Positions 19,519 through 28,262 of a stretch of DNA of 41,325 bases are shown here, in pieces. Under the pieces are notes generated by a model. The model was not told where the DNA came from. It worked only from the letters and a program-made list of their open reading frames with translations, and made no database searches. Source of the stretch: Gemmatimonadota bacterium. GTDB taxonomy: Bacteria > Gemmatimonadota > Gemmatimonadetes > Gemmatimonadales > Gemmatimonadaceae. A program made the translations under genes and the position numbers. How positions within the stretch are numbered: position 1 is the stretch's first letter; every line of letters starts with the position of its first letter. The stretch spans positions 1-41,325 of the forward strand of contig VHBQ01000025.1 of the NCBI GenBank assembly GCA_016871855.1, written 5' to 3'.

Positions 19519-22041
19519 TCAGCGTTCCGGTACGAAGGTGAGCGAGAAGCGCGGCGACGGCAGTTCGGCAGGGCTCCGCGGGAAGCGCAGCGTGTCGAGC
19601 ACGCCCGCGGTCCACGACGGCAGGCGATCAGCATAGCGGTCGCTCACCGGATTGCCGGATTGCCCGCCCGGATACGTCCCCCAGGCGCGGATGTCCGGGC
19701 TGAGCTCGACGACAAAGCGCCAGCTCGCGCCGTGCGTGCCGCTGCCGTCCGACGGACTCAGCGTGCCTCGGCCCGACGGCATCGGGAGGCGCGACCGGCC
19801 CAGTCCGGGGATTCCCAGCATGTGGTTGATGGTTGCCGTGCGGATGTTCGACCAGCGCCAGCGCGGCCCCGGCGGACCGTGGCGCCGCACAACTTCGCGA
19901 TACGCGGCGCCGATGCTCGCGACCAACACGCTATCGCGCGTCTCGCGCACCGTCGTGGCGCGCGCGTCCCACCACGGCGACGATTCGTCGCGCATCAGCT
20001 GCGCAAGGATCGTGGCGCTGGGCGTCGGCGCGCGGCGCACGTTGGTGGCGCCGCGCAGCTCGTCCCACGTTCGCTGGCTGAGCTCCTGCATCATCGCGTC
20101 GTACAGCACCGCGCGTTCGTTGTCGGGCGTGAAGCGTCCGTCCCACTCCCGGAGCAGCGCCGCGCCGCGCACCGCGGCCGTGTCGGTCTGGCCGCGCGCC
20201 GCCAGCCGCGCCACGGCGTCGAACATCGGCAGCGTGAACAGCTCCGTCTGCGCGCTCACCGGGTCGGTCTGATAGCGGCGCATCGCGTCCGGCGTCACCG
20301 CGGAGTCGGCGCGCAGGAGGGCGTTGATGCGCATCGCGCGGAAGGGCGACGGCCAGTTCGATCCGAGGTAGCCGGGATCAACGATTGGATCCTTCGGCTG
20401 TTGGTTCGCCGATGCGAGATAGCCCTGCGCCGGATCCAGCGCCTGCGGATAGCGGTCGAGCGGCCAGTACCCCTGCCAGTCGTTCGCGCTGCGCGTGCCG
20501 TCGGCAATGCGGTCGCCCCGCACCCCCGCGCCGCGGATCGGATAGGAGCCCGTGGATCGAATCGCGATGTGGCCGGCGGTATCGGCGGTGAGGAAGTTCT
20601 GCGCGGGCGCCACGTACGCGCCCATCACCTGCATCCACTCCGCGACCGAGTGCGACTGGGCGGCATCGCGGAGCAGGCGTCCCTCGTCGGACACCTCGAG
20701 CGCCGTCCAGCGGCGCGAGAGCCACTTGCCCGCCGTCCGAATCATCGGCCCGCGGTGCGTGTGGTAGATCGTGTCCGTGCGCAGCACGCGCCCGCTCTTG
20801 CCGCGGAACGCCTCAATGCGCCGCTCCACTGGGCGCCATGCGCCGTCTACTTCGTACCGTGTCGGCCGGCGCCGATCGTCCACCTTCTCCTCGTAGTAGT
20901 CGAGAACATCCGCGCCGGTGTTCGTGGCCGTCCACGCCATCGATCGGTTGAAGCCGATCGGGACGATCGGGCCGCCCGGGATCGTCACGCCGTACGTGTC
21001 AATGGCGCCCGGCACCTGCAGGTGCACCTCGTACCAGACGGACGGCAGGGTCAGCTCGAGATGTGGGTCGCCGCTCAGGAGGGCGCGACCCGCGGCGGCC
21101 CGCGACGGCGCCACCGCCCAGTTGTTGCTGCCGACTGCCACCTCGCCCGTGCCACGCAGCCCCGCCAGCACCGGCGAGTCCATGTCCCGTTCCATCGCCT
21201 GTGCGATGACCAGCTTCGCGCTGTCGTGCGGGGCGGGCGGTGGGAGGACGCCGCCGGCAAAGCGCGGCGCGCGCCGGCCCTCGACGGGCTGGATGGGCTC
21301 TTGGATCGGCGCGTTGGAGGGGAACAGGGCATCCGCGGCCTTCTCGCCGACCATCGCCTCCACCCGTGCGCGCCGCAGTTCCTCATCGTTCCACGCCAAG
21401 GTCAGCGACATGCGCGCGAGCAGGTAGTACGTGTACTCCGCCCGCCACGGCTGCGGGCGCGCGTTCAGCAGGCGATACTCGAACGGGAGTTCGTCGCGCG
21501 ACATCTGTTCGATGTAGGCGTTCACTCCCGCGGCGTACGCTTCCACCAGCGCGCGATGCGCCGACGTGTCGGGAATCGCGTTCCACTTGCGCATCGCGCC
21601 CCATGCGAGCCCCTGCGCGCGCGCCTCGCGGTCCGCCTCGAGCGCGGTGGCACCGGCCATCTCGGAAAGCGTGCCAGCCACGGCGCGCGTCTGCAGCTCC
21701 ATCTGGAACAGCCGGTCTCGCGCGACGACGAAACCGAAGGCGCGCATCAGGTCGGCCTCGTATCGCGCGAAGATGTGCGGCACGCCCCGCTCGTCGTAGC
21801 GTACCGCGACGCTGTCGCGCAGCCCAGCGAGGCGCAGCGAGGCATCGCGCGGCAACTCGGCCGTGCGCGCCACGGCCCAGATGCCGTGCGCTGGATCGAG
21901 GAACGGTCCGAGCGGAGGCACTCGGCCAATCGGCTTCGCCCCGATCCAGAGCGCGCCGGCCAGCGCCGCGCCCGAGAGCAGGATCGACGCGACCTGGCCG
22001 GCGCGTGCCACGACGGGGTGCACGGGGGCGCGGTTGCTCAT
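19519..22041 (-). CDS. Penicillin acylase family (S45) hydrolase
   Basis: N-terminal nucleophile hydrolase of 840 aa; relatives cleave amide bonds of penicillins, acyl-homoserine lactones or other N-acyl compounds in the periplasm. A hydrophobic segment at about 17-35 serves as signal or membrane anchor. The alpha part has VRYDERGVPHIFA and GFVVARDRLFQMEL. Autoprocessing is expected before Ser305 in VGSNNWAV, which becomes the N-terminal nucleophile of the beta subunit. SGDPHLELTLPSVWYEVHL and WTATNTGADVLDYYEE follow in the beta subunit. Family length is normal (about 750-850). The start ATG overlaps the stop of the AIM24-like gene (ATGA). Substrate cannot be read from sequence. Confidence 0.93.
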   Translation of the reverse strand: MSNRAPVHPVVARAGQVASILLSGAALAGALWIGAKPIGRVPPLGPFLDPAHGIWAVARTAELPRDASLRLAGLRDSVAVRYDERGVPHIFARYEADLMRAFGFVVARDRLFQMELQTRAVAGTLSEMAGATALEADREARAQGLAWGAMRKWNAIPDTSAHRALVEAYAAGVNAYIEQMSRDELPFEYRLLNARPQPWRAEYTYYLLARMSLTLAWNDEELRRARVEAMVGEKAADALFPSNAPIQEPIQPVEGRRAPRFAGGVLPPPAPHDSAKLVIAQAMERDMDSPVLAGLRGTGEVAVGSNNWAVAPSRAAAGRALLSGDPHLELTLPSVWYEVHLQVPGAIDTYGVTIPGGPIVPIGFNRSMAWTATNTGADVLDYYEEKVDDRRRPTRYEVDGAWRPVERRIEAFRGKSGRVLRTDTIYHTHRGPMIRTAGKWLSRRWTALEVSDEGRLLRDAAQSHSVAEWMQVMGAYVAPAQNFLTADTAGHIAIRSTGSYPIRGAGVRGDRIADGTRSANDWQGYWPLDRYPQALDPAQGYLASANQQPKDPIVDPGYLGSNWPSPFRAMRINALLRADSAVTPDAMRRYQTDPVSAQTELFTLPMFDAVARLAARGQTDTAAVRGAALLREWDGRFTPDNERAVLYDAMMQELSQRTWDELRGATNVRRAPTPSATILAQLMRDESSPWWDARATTVRETRDSVLVASIGAAYREVVRRHGPPGPRWRWSNIRTATINHMLGIPGLGRSRLPMPSGRGTLSPSDGSGTHGASWRFVVELSPDIRAWGTYPGGQSGNPVSDRYADRLPSWTAGVLDTLRFPRSPAELPSPRFSLTFVPER

Positions 22042-22832
22042 CCGCGGTCGCCGCCAAGGATGTCGCCGAGCGGGCCAAGCACGCCGCCCTCATCGCGGCG
22101 CTGTCCCATGCCCAGCCGCGACGCGGCGATGATCTTGTCGGCCATGCGCGCGAACGGCAGGGTCTGCAGGATGACCTTGCCCGGGCCGGTGAGGTGCACG
22201 AAGAAGAGGCCCTCGCCGCCGAAGAGCGCGTTCTTGATCCCCGGCACAGTACGGATGTCGTAGTCGATGGAGGCCTGCATCGCCACGAGGGTACCGGTGT
22301 CCACGCGAAGCGTCTCACCCGGGCGCAGTTCCTTTTCCACCAGCGCGCCGCACGCGTGCACGAAGGCCAACCCGTCGCCCGAGAGGCGCTGCAGGATGAA
22401 CCCCTCGCCGCCGAAGAAACCGGCGCCGATCCGGCGGGTGAAGGCGATGTCGAGGCTCACGCCACGCGCGGCGCACAGGAACGAGTCCTTCTGCGCGATG
22501 ATCTGGCCGCCCCATTCGCGCAGGTCGAGCGCCTTGATCTTGCCAGGAACGGGCGCCGCAAACGCGACATCCTGCCGTCGCGTGCCGGCGTTGCCGAACA
22601 TCGTGATGAAGAACGACTCGCCCGTCAGGATGCGCTTGCCGGCGCCGAGCAGCTTGCCGAAGAGGCCGCCCGCCTGGTTGTTGGGGTCGAGTGTCGTCGC
22701 CATCTGGATGCCGTCTTCCATGTAAAGCATCGCGCCGGCCTCGGCGATGACGCCCTCGCCAGGGTCGAGCGTGATGATGACGCCCTGGAGGTCGTCGCCG
22801 ATGAGTCTGTAGTCGATGATGTCAGCGGGCAT
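22038..22832 (-). CDS. AIM24 / TIGR00266-family protein
   Basis: 264-aa cytoplasmic protein of the AIM24 family, whose bacterial members have a double-stranded beta-helix-like fold and no established activity. Typical features are the start DIIDYRLIGDDLQGVIITLDPGEGVIAEAGAM with its conserved Glu-Ala-Gly-Ala-Met, a glycine-rich loop (GGLFGKLLGAGKRILTGESFF), the repeat-like pairs GAGFFGGEGFILQRLSG and ALFGGEGLFFVHLTG, and a C-terminal tail ending near GGDRG. ATG at 22832 with a purine-rich Shine-Dalgarno (GAGG) 8 bases before it. First gene of a three-gene overlapping operon. Upstream lies a 26-bp G-rich tandem repeat. Confidence 0.88.
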   Translation of the reverse strand: MPADIIDYRLIGDDLQGVIITLDPGEGVIAEAGAMLYMEDGIQMATTLDPNNQAGGLFGKLLGAGKRILTGESFFITMFGNAGTRRQDVAFAAPVPGKIKALDLREWGGQIIAQKDSFLCAARGVSLDIAFTRRIGAGFFGGEGFILQRLSGDGLAFVHACGALVEKELRPGETLRVDTGTLVAMQASIDYDIRTVPGIKNALFGGEGLFFVHLTGPGKVILQTLPFARMADKIIAASRLGMGQRRDEGGVLGPLGDILGGDRG

Positions 22833-22851
22833 TGCGAGTACCTCTTCCTAG

Positions 22852-22925
22852 GTGCAGGGAGCAGGGAACAGAGTGGGGTGCAGGGGGGAGGGAACAGGGT
22901 GGGGTGCAGGGGCCGGGTGGTGGGG
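22852..22925 (+). repeat. G-rich tandem repeat, 26-bp unit
   Basis: Two complete 26-base units (22852-22877 and 22878-22903) beginning GTGCAGGG and containing GGGAACAG, plus a partial third unit to 22925. It fills the gap between the nitronate-monooxygenase-like gene and the AIM24 operon. The many GGG runs on the plus strand could form a G-quadruplex. Confidence 0.8.
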
Positions 22926-22926
22926 A

Positions 22927-23922
22927 TTACAAGGCTGACTGCCGTGCGCTGTCGAAAGAACGCACGATTTCACCCGCGGGTTGCACGGCGTCAATCGTCG
23001 CAACGCTGCGGCCGGCTTGCCAGTACTCACTCGAGCCGGATCCTTCGCGCTGCTGGTCGCGCTTCAGGCGCCAGAGGCCGCGCAGGCCGAAGTACGAGCG
23101 CGCCCAGTGCTTGGTCTTGCGCCCCTTGAACATCCAGCGCCAGAACGCGTTGATCTCGGTGCCGAGCCGCTGAATGTACGGCGTGTTGATGACGGCGACG
23201 GGGACGCCCGTCAGGCGCTGCGTCGCCACGATGTCGCGTTCCGCGGCGGCTACGATGGCCTGCTTGTACGACTCGCTCGTGCGGCACTCGGTGGCGGCGA
23301 TGAAGCGCGTCCCGCACTGCACGGCGGCGTAGCCGTGGCGCAGGACGTCCACGAACTCGCCCGCGCTTCCCACGCCGCCGGCGGCGACGATGGGGAGGCC
23401 GAGCGGAAGCAGCTCGTCGAGCAGGGCGCGCGGATCCTTGTTGCCGAGGTGGCCCCCCGCGCGGTCGTTCACGGCGATCAGACCGTCCACCCCCACGTCG
23501 CGCCCCTTCTCGCCCCACCGATGATTGATCACGTCGTGGTAGACCACGCCGCCGGCGGCATGCACCTTGTCCACCACCCAGCGCGGATTGCCCAGCGAGG
23601 TAATGAAGAAGCGTACGCCCTCCTCGAGGGCGATGTCCACCCAGCGGATCATCCGCTGTTCGTACACCTTCGACGACTTCTCGACGAGGGCGTTGAAGCC
23701 GATGGGGCGCCCGCCGGCGAGCCGGTTGATGAGCCGCAGCCCCTCGCGGTACTCGTGGCCATGCACGTACGTGAGCGAAATGGGCTGCACCACGCCGATG
23801 CCGCCGGCCGCCGATACGGCCGCGACGAGTTCGGGGTTGGAGCAGGGATACATCGGCCCGCAGATGAGCGGCACCGTCGCGCCGGTCTGGGCGAGGAAGC
23901 GGTCCTGCCACTCGTGGTTCAT
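22927..23922 (-). CDS. Nitronate monooxygenase / 2-nitropropane dioxygenase-like flavoprotein
   Basis: FMN-binding TIM-barrel oxidoreductase of 331 aa. Seen in sequence: PLICGPMYPCSNPELVAAVSAAGGIG at the N-terminus, AGGHLGNKDPRALLDELLPLGLPIVAAGGVGSAGEFVDVLRHG, and VQCGTRFIAATEC, the phosphate-binding loops of this family. Members oxidise nitronates or reduce enoyl thioesters (FabK), and sequence alone does not separate these. The ATG overlaps the stop of the hotdog-fold gene, so both are made together; a thioester-linked substrate is therefore attractive but is inference. The Arg/Lys-rich segment FKGRKTKHWARSYFGLRGLW in the last third is an unusual basic stretch. A longer open frame upstream overlaps the neighbour. 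Confidence 0.87.
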   Translation of the reverse strand: MNHEWQDRFLAQTGATVPLICGPMYPCSNPELVAAVSAAGGIGVVQPISLTYVHGHEYREGLRLINRLAGGRPIGFNALVEKSSKVYEQRMIRWVDIALEEGVRFFITSLGNPRWVVDKVHAAGGVVYHDVINHRWGEKGRDVGVDGLIAVNDRAGGHLGNKDPRALLDELLPLGLPIVAAGGVGSAGEFVDVLRHGYAAVQCGTRFIAATECRTSESYKQAIVAAAERDIVATQRLTGVPVAVINTPYIQRLGTEINAFWRWMFKGRKTKHWARSYFGLRGLWRLKRDQQREGSGSSEYWQAGRSVATIDAVQPAGEIVRSFDSARQSAL

Positions 23923-24398
23923 TCGCGCACCGGGCCCAGCTTCCAGGTGACGGTCGCGCGGGCAACAATGTCGCCGGCCGCGTCGGACACGTCCGAGAGA
24001 TACTCGTATTCGCCGGCGGCGAGGTCGGCCGGCACCACGCACCGGCTCTCCGCCACGAGCACGCCGCGCCCCTTCTTGAAGTACTCGATGGTGATCTTTG
24101 TGACGATGCCGCGCATCCCGGCGGGGAGCGCGGCCAGCATCGCCAGCCCGCTCGCCATCTCGGCGACGTTCATCAGGGCAATGGCATGCACCGAACCCAG
24201 ATGCTGGCGGAGCCCGCGCCGTTCGACGATGCGCACGCGCGCGTGCCCGGGCTCGAGGAGCAGCACGCGCGGCGACACCGAGCCGGAGTACGGGACCATC
24301 CACCCGAGCAGCTTGCTGAAGATCCAGCCGCCGCCGGGGAGGGCGGAGAGTTGCCGCCAGCGTTTCAACACGGTCGCGCCGGGCGCGTCATTTCGCAT
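23919..24398 (-). CDS. Hotdog-fold protein, DUF4442 family
   Basis: 159 aa. The pattern MVPYSGSVSPRVLLLEPGHARVRIVERRGLRQHLGSVHAIALMNVAEMASGLAMLAALPAG is that of DUF4442/PaaI-like hotdog proteins, with the central helix after HAIALMN. TVTWKL-type final strands follow. Relatives are acyl-CoA thioesterases or bind acyl chains; activity here is not shown. ATG at 24398 is preferred to a TTG two codons earlier. First gene of a two-gene overlapping unit with the flavoprotein. Divergent from oligopeptidase B across 116 bp. Confidence 0.8.
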   Translation of the reverse strand: MRNDAPGATVLKRWRQLSALPGGGWIFSKLLGWMVPYSGSVSPRVLLLEPGHARVRIVERRGLRQHLGSVHAIALMNVAEMASGLAMLAALPAGMRGIVTKITIEYFKKGRGVLVAESRCVVPADLAAGEYEYLSDVSDAAGDIVARATVTWKLGPVRE

Positions 24399-24514
24399 CG
24401 GCAAAAACTAACGCCTGCCCCTTCGGGGAACCACGCCCACGTAGATTGCATCCGTATCTGCATCGCCATCCCAATCGAAATCCGAATCCGAACTCCGCAT
24501 CCTAATCGCCGTCG

Positions 24515-26590
24515 ATGTCCGATCTGCCGCCCGAAGTTCGCCCCGCACCTCCAGTCGCCGAGCGCCGGCGCACGGTCCTGACGCTCCACGGTGAAGCCCG
24601 CCTGGACGACTACGCCTGGCTCCGCGAGCGCGACAACCCCGAGGTGACCGCCTACCTCGAGGCGGAGAACGCGTACACCGCGGCGATGACAGCGCACACC
24701 ACGCCGTTGCAGGAGCAGCTCTATGCCGAGATGCTCGCCCGCATCCAGGAGGATGACGCGACCGTGCCCGTCCCGCGCGGCGAGTGGCGGTACTACACGC
24801 GAACGGAGAAGGGCAAGGCGTATCCGATCTTCTGTCGGATGGCACAGGCAGAGGCGGGGGCAGCGAGCAGCGGAGCAGCGGAACGGGCACGGGAGCACGT
24901 GATCCTCGACCAGAACGCGGAGGCCGAGGGGCGCGAGTTCTACCAGCTCGGCGCGTTTGAGGTCAGTCCCGACCACCGCCTGCTCGCGATCCTCGAGGAC
25001 ACCGCCGGCTACGAGGACTTCACGCTCCGCGTCCGCGACCTCTCTACGGGGGAGTGGCTCCCCGATCGCCTGGAGAAGCTGGGCTTCGGACTGGCCTGGG
25101 CGTCGGACAGCCGGACGATCTTCTACACGACCACCGACGAGGCCAAGCGCTCCGATCGCGTCTGGCGTCACGCGCTGGGCGCGCCGCGCGATCAGGACGC
25201 CGAAGTCTTCCACGAGCCCGGTGTGCTGAACAACGTCGGCGTCCACCGCGCGCGGTCCGGAACCCACGTTGTGATCACGTCGGCCTCGTTCACCGATGGC
25301 GAGGCGTGGTTGGTGGACGCCGTGCGCCCGGCATCGCCGCCCGCACTTGTGCGCGCGCGGCGCGCGCAGGTGGAGTACGATGTGGAGCCGGGCGACGGCT
25401 GGCTCTACGTCTGCACCAACGAGGAGGCGCCCAACTTCAAGGTGATGCGCGCGCCGCTCGACCGCCCCGGCGCGTGGGAAGAGTGGCTGGAGCACCGCCC
25501 CGACACCTTCGTGGAAGGCGTGCTCGTCTTCAAGCGGTTCGTCCTCGTGCAGGAACGCCGGTCCGGCCTGCGCACGCTGCGCGTGACCGACGTCGCGCGC
25601 AACGAGACGCACTACATCGAGTTTCCGCAGGCGGCGTATGGCGTGCAGCTCGGCGCAAACCCCGAGTTCGACCAGCAGGCGCTCCGGTTCACGTACTCCT
25701 CACTCGCCACGCCAGACACGGTCTTCGACTACGATCTGGCCACGCGCGCGCGCATCGAGCGCAAGAAGGAGCCAGTGCTCGGCGGCTTCGACGAGTCGCG
25801 CTACGCCATCGAGCGCTTGGAGGCGACGGCCCGCGACGGCACCCGCGTGCCCATTTCGCTGGTATACCGAACGCCCTTCGCCCGCGACGCATCGCGTCCG
25901 CTCCTGCTGTACGCCTACGGGTCGTACGGCTTCACCATGGAGCCGACGTTCAACTCCCAGCGTATCTCGCTGCTCGATCGCGGCTTCGTTTACGCCATCG
26001 CCCACGTGCGCGGTGGCCAGGAGATGGGGCGCGCCTGGTACGACGACGGCAAGATGATGAAGAAGCTGAACACCTTCACCGACTTCATTGATGTCGCCGA
26101 GCATCTGGTGCGCGAGCGGTACACGTCGCCGGAGCGATTGGCGGCAAACGGCGGAAGCGCCGGCGGCTTGTTGATGGGCGTCGTCGCGAACCTCCGCCCC
26201 GACCTGTTCCGCACCATTGTGGCCGACGTGCCGTTCGTGGACGTGATCAACACGATGCTCGACGACTCCATCCCGCTCACCGCGCAGGAGTGGCTGCAGT
26301 GGGGGAATCCGCAGGAGTCCGAGGCGTACGCGTACATGCGCCAGTACTCACCGTACGACAACGTGACCGCGCAGGCGTACCCGCGCCTGCTCGTCACCAG
26401 CGGCGTGAACGATTCGCGCGTGGCGTTCTGGGAGCCCGCCAAGTGGGTGGCGAAGCTGCGGGTGACCTCAACCGGGACGCAGCCGCTGCTCCTCAAGATG
26501 AACATGGGGGCAGGGCACGGCGGGGCGAGCGGGCGCTACGAGCGCCTGCGCGAGACGGCGTTCAGGTACGCGTTCATTCTGGAGCAGTAG
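24515..26590 (+). CDS. ptrB: Oligopeptidase B (prolyl oligopeptidase family S9A)
   Basis: Serine peptidase of 691 aa cleaving short peptides, in this subfamily after basic residues; no signal peptide, so cytoplasmic. An N-terminal helix and beta-propeller (to about 415) precede an alpha/beta-hydrolase domain. The catalytic triad is visible: Ser548 in GGSAGG, Asp633 in SGVNDSRV and His668 in GAGHGG. EWLQWGNP and YAYGSYGF are typical of the PtrB branch. Residues about 111-125 form an Ala/Glu/Ser-rich low-complexity stretch encoded by near-repetitive AGCAGCGGAGCAGCGGA sequence, longer than usual for the loop before VILDQNAEAEG. Divergent from the hotdog gene; the 116-bp gap has an ATCC/ATCG-rich tract ending in CCTAA ten bases before the ATG. 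Converges on the amidase with a 7-bp gap. Confidence 0.93.
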   Translation: MSDLPPEVRPAPPVAERRRTVLTLHGEARLDDYAWLRERDNPEVTAYLEAENAYTAAMTAHTTPLQEQLYAEMLARIQEDDATVPVPRGEWRYYTRTEKGKAYPIFCRMAQAEAGAASSGAAERAREHVILDQNAEAEGREFYQLGAFEVSPDHRLLAILEDTAGYEDFTLRVRDLSTGEWLPDRLEKLGFGLAWASDSRTIFYTTTDEAKRSDRVWRHALGAPRDQDAEVFHEPGVLNNVGVHRARSGTHVVITSASFTDGEAWLVDAVRPASPPALVRARRAQVEYDVEPGDGWLYVCTNEEAPNFKVMRAPLDRPGAWEEWLEHRPDTFVEGVLVFKRFVLVQERRSGLRTLRVTDVARNETHYIEFPQAAYGVQLGANPEFDQQALRFTYSSLATPDTVFDYDLATRARIERKKEPVLGGFDESRYAIERLEATARDGTRVPISLVYRTPFARDASRPLLLYAYGSYGFTMEPTFNSQRISLLDRGFVYAIAHVRGGQEMGRAWYDDGKMMKKLNTFTDFIDVAEHLVRERYTSPERLAANGGSAGGLLMGVVANLRPDLFRTIVADVPFVDVINTMLDDSIPLTAQEWLQWGNPQESEAYAYMRQYSPYDNVTAQAYPRLLVTSGVNDSRVAFWEPAKWVAKLRVTSTGTQPLLLKMNMGAGHGGASGRYERLRETAFRYAFILEQ

Positions 26591-26597
26591 GCGCCCG

Positions 26598-28262
26598 CTA
26601 CCCCAGGCTCCTCAGGTAGGTTGGCGCGCGCCGCGCCCTGGTCACCTGTTCGAACGCGAAAGCGTACGAGATCAACGCGCCTTCGCTCCACGCCTTCCCG
26701 ATGAAGCTCAGCCCCACGGGGAGTCCGTGCACCATGCCCATCGGCACGGTGATGCTCGGGTAGCCGGAGACCGACGCGTACGTCGTGTCGCCGCCGGTGA
26801 AGTGGTCGCCGTTCAAGAGGTCGGTCGTCCAGGCCGGCTGGTTCGACGGCAACACGATCGCGTCGAGCCGGTGCTTGGCCATCACTGCGTCAATGCCCTG
26901 CGTGCGCGTAAGGCGCAGGCACAGCGCGCGTGCGTCGAGATACTTCTTGTCCGTCAACGGGCCGCACTTCTGCGCGCGGAGCAAGATCTCCTGCCCGAAC
27001 CACGGCATCTCGCGCGCCTTCTCGCGCTCGTTCCACGCGATCAGGTCGGCGAGCGTCTTCACCGCGACGTTGGGACCGCGCGACGCGAAATACGCGTTGA
27101 GTCCCGCCTTGTATTCGTAGTCGAGCACGGTCAACTCGGCGGGGCCGAGCTGCGATGGCGTTGGCAGTGAAGCGGGGTCGATAATGACCGCGCCGTCCTC
27201 CTTCATCGCGATGATGGCCGCCTCGAGCGCGGCGTCCACGTCGGGATTGAACCCTGCCTGCGCCCGCGCCACGCCAATGCGCTTGCCGCGCAGTCCATCG
27301 CCCTTCAGAAAGGCTGTGTAGTCGGTCCGCGCCTTGCCCGCGCTCGGCTTCGTTGCCGGATCGCGCGCATCCACACCCGTGAGCGCGCCCAGCAGCACTG
27401 CCGCATCGGCCACCGTGCGGCACATCGGGCCGGCGGTGTCCTGCGACGCCGCAATGGGAATGATTCCCGACCGACTCCACAGACCGAGTGTCGGCTTGAA
27501 TCCTACCAGCCCGCAGATCCCCGACGGCGAGATGATCGAGCCGTCGGTTTCCGTGCCGATCCCTAGCGTTGCGAAATCGGCGGCGAGCGCGGCTCCCGTG
27601 CCGGAACTCGATCCGCTCGTGTTGCGGTCAAGCACGTACGGATTGTGCGTCAGCCCGCCGCGCCCGCTCCAGCCACTCGTGGACCGCGTCGATCGATAGT
27701 TGGCCCACTCGCTCAGGTTCGTCTTGCCGAGCAGGACGGCCCCCGCCTCGCGCAGGCGCTTCACAATGAAGGCGTCCTGCAGCGGCCGGCTGTCAGCCAG
27801 CGCGAGCGAACCGGCCGTCGTGCGCATCCGGTCGGCCGAATCGATGTTGTCCTTGATGAGCACGGGGATTCCGTGCAGCGGACCGCGCACCTTGCCCGCC
27901 TTTCGCTCAGCGTCCATCGCCGCGGCGATCGCCTCGGCGTCGGGGTTGAGTTCGATCACCGCATTGATCGCCGGCCCCTGCTTGTCCATCGCCGCGATGC
28001 GCTGGAGATACCGCTCCGTCAGCGCGCGCGAGGTGAGTTCACCGCGCGCCATCATGGAGGACAGCTCGGCGGCGGTCTTCTCGAAGAGCGCGTCCTCGAG
28101 GCGCGGAGACGTCCCAATGGGGCCCGAGGACGGAGCAGACGGTGACGCGGTCGCGAGCGAGGGTGGCAGCGTCGCCGCCGCAGCGGCCGCCGCCACGCTG
28201 GCAACGAAGCCACGGCGCGACAGGTCAGAGGGAACTTGGCGGTGGTCGTGGTCGGCAGACAC
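26598..28262 (-). CDS. Amidase (amidase-signature family), Tat-exported
   Basis: Amide hydrolase of 554 aa. A twin-arginine signal (SRRGFVAS, residues 15-22) followed by an Ala-rich hydrophobic run predicts export in folded form. The Ser-cisSer-Lys triad is visible: Lys137 in VLIKDNID, the cis-Ser in SGSSSGTGAA (about 218-219) and Ser242 in GTETDGSIISPSG. The start is uncertain: GTG 28262 gives a 14-residue n-region before the RR motif, a normal length. The frame stays open for 300 bases further upstream through low-complexity DNA without family similarity. Substrate unknown. Many Tat-amidases of this type are annotated as GatA-like, but the export signal argues against a role in tRNA amidation. 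Confidence 0.9.
   Translation of the reverse strand: MSADHDHRQVPSDLSRRGFVASVAAAAAAATLPPSLATASPSAPSSGPIGTSPRLEDALFEKTAAELSSMMARGELTSRALTERYLQRIAAMDKQGPAINAVIELNPDAEAIAAAMDAERKAGKVRGPLHGIPVLIKDNIDSADRMRTTAGSLALADSRPLQDAFIVKRLREAGAVLLGKTNLSEWANYRSTRSTSGWSGRGGLTHNPYVLDRNTSGSSSGTGAALAADFATLGIGTETDGSIISPSGICGLVGFKPTLGLWSRSGIIPIAASQDTAGPMCRTVADAAVLLGALTGVDARDPATKPSAGKARTDYTAFLKGDGLRGKRIGVARAQAGFNPDVDAALEAAIIAMKEDGAVIIDPASLPTPSQLGPAELTVLDYEYKAGLNAYFASRGPNVAVKTLADLIAWNEREKAREMPWFGQEILLRAQKCGPLTDKKYLDARALCLRLTRTQGIDAVMAKHRLDAIVLPSNQPAWTTDLLNGDHFTGGDTTYASVSGYPSITVPMGMVHGLPVGLSFIGKAWSEGALISYAFAFEQVTRARRAPTYLRSLG

Noticed and set aside
19111-22263. Very long plus-strand open frame (about 1050 codons) antisense to the penicillin acylase gene
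   Set aside because: Arg/Ala/His-rich translation without family motifs; an artefact of high GC third positions in the real minus-strand genes. The same holds for long antisense frames at 4510-6072, 10676-12472, 1924-3684 and 39215-41014.
22846-22926. Small gene in the G-rich gap upstream of the AIM24 operon
   Set aside because: The sequence is a plain tandem repeat; frames across it are translations of the repeat unit.
26598-28262. GatA subunit of Glu-tRNA(Gln) amidotransferase
   Set aside because: The catalytic triad fits the amidase family in general, but a Tat signal peptide and absence of gatB/gatC nearby argue for an exported amidase.
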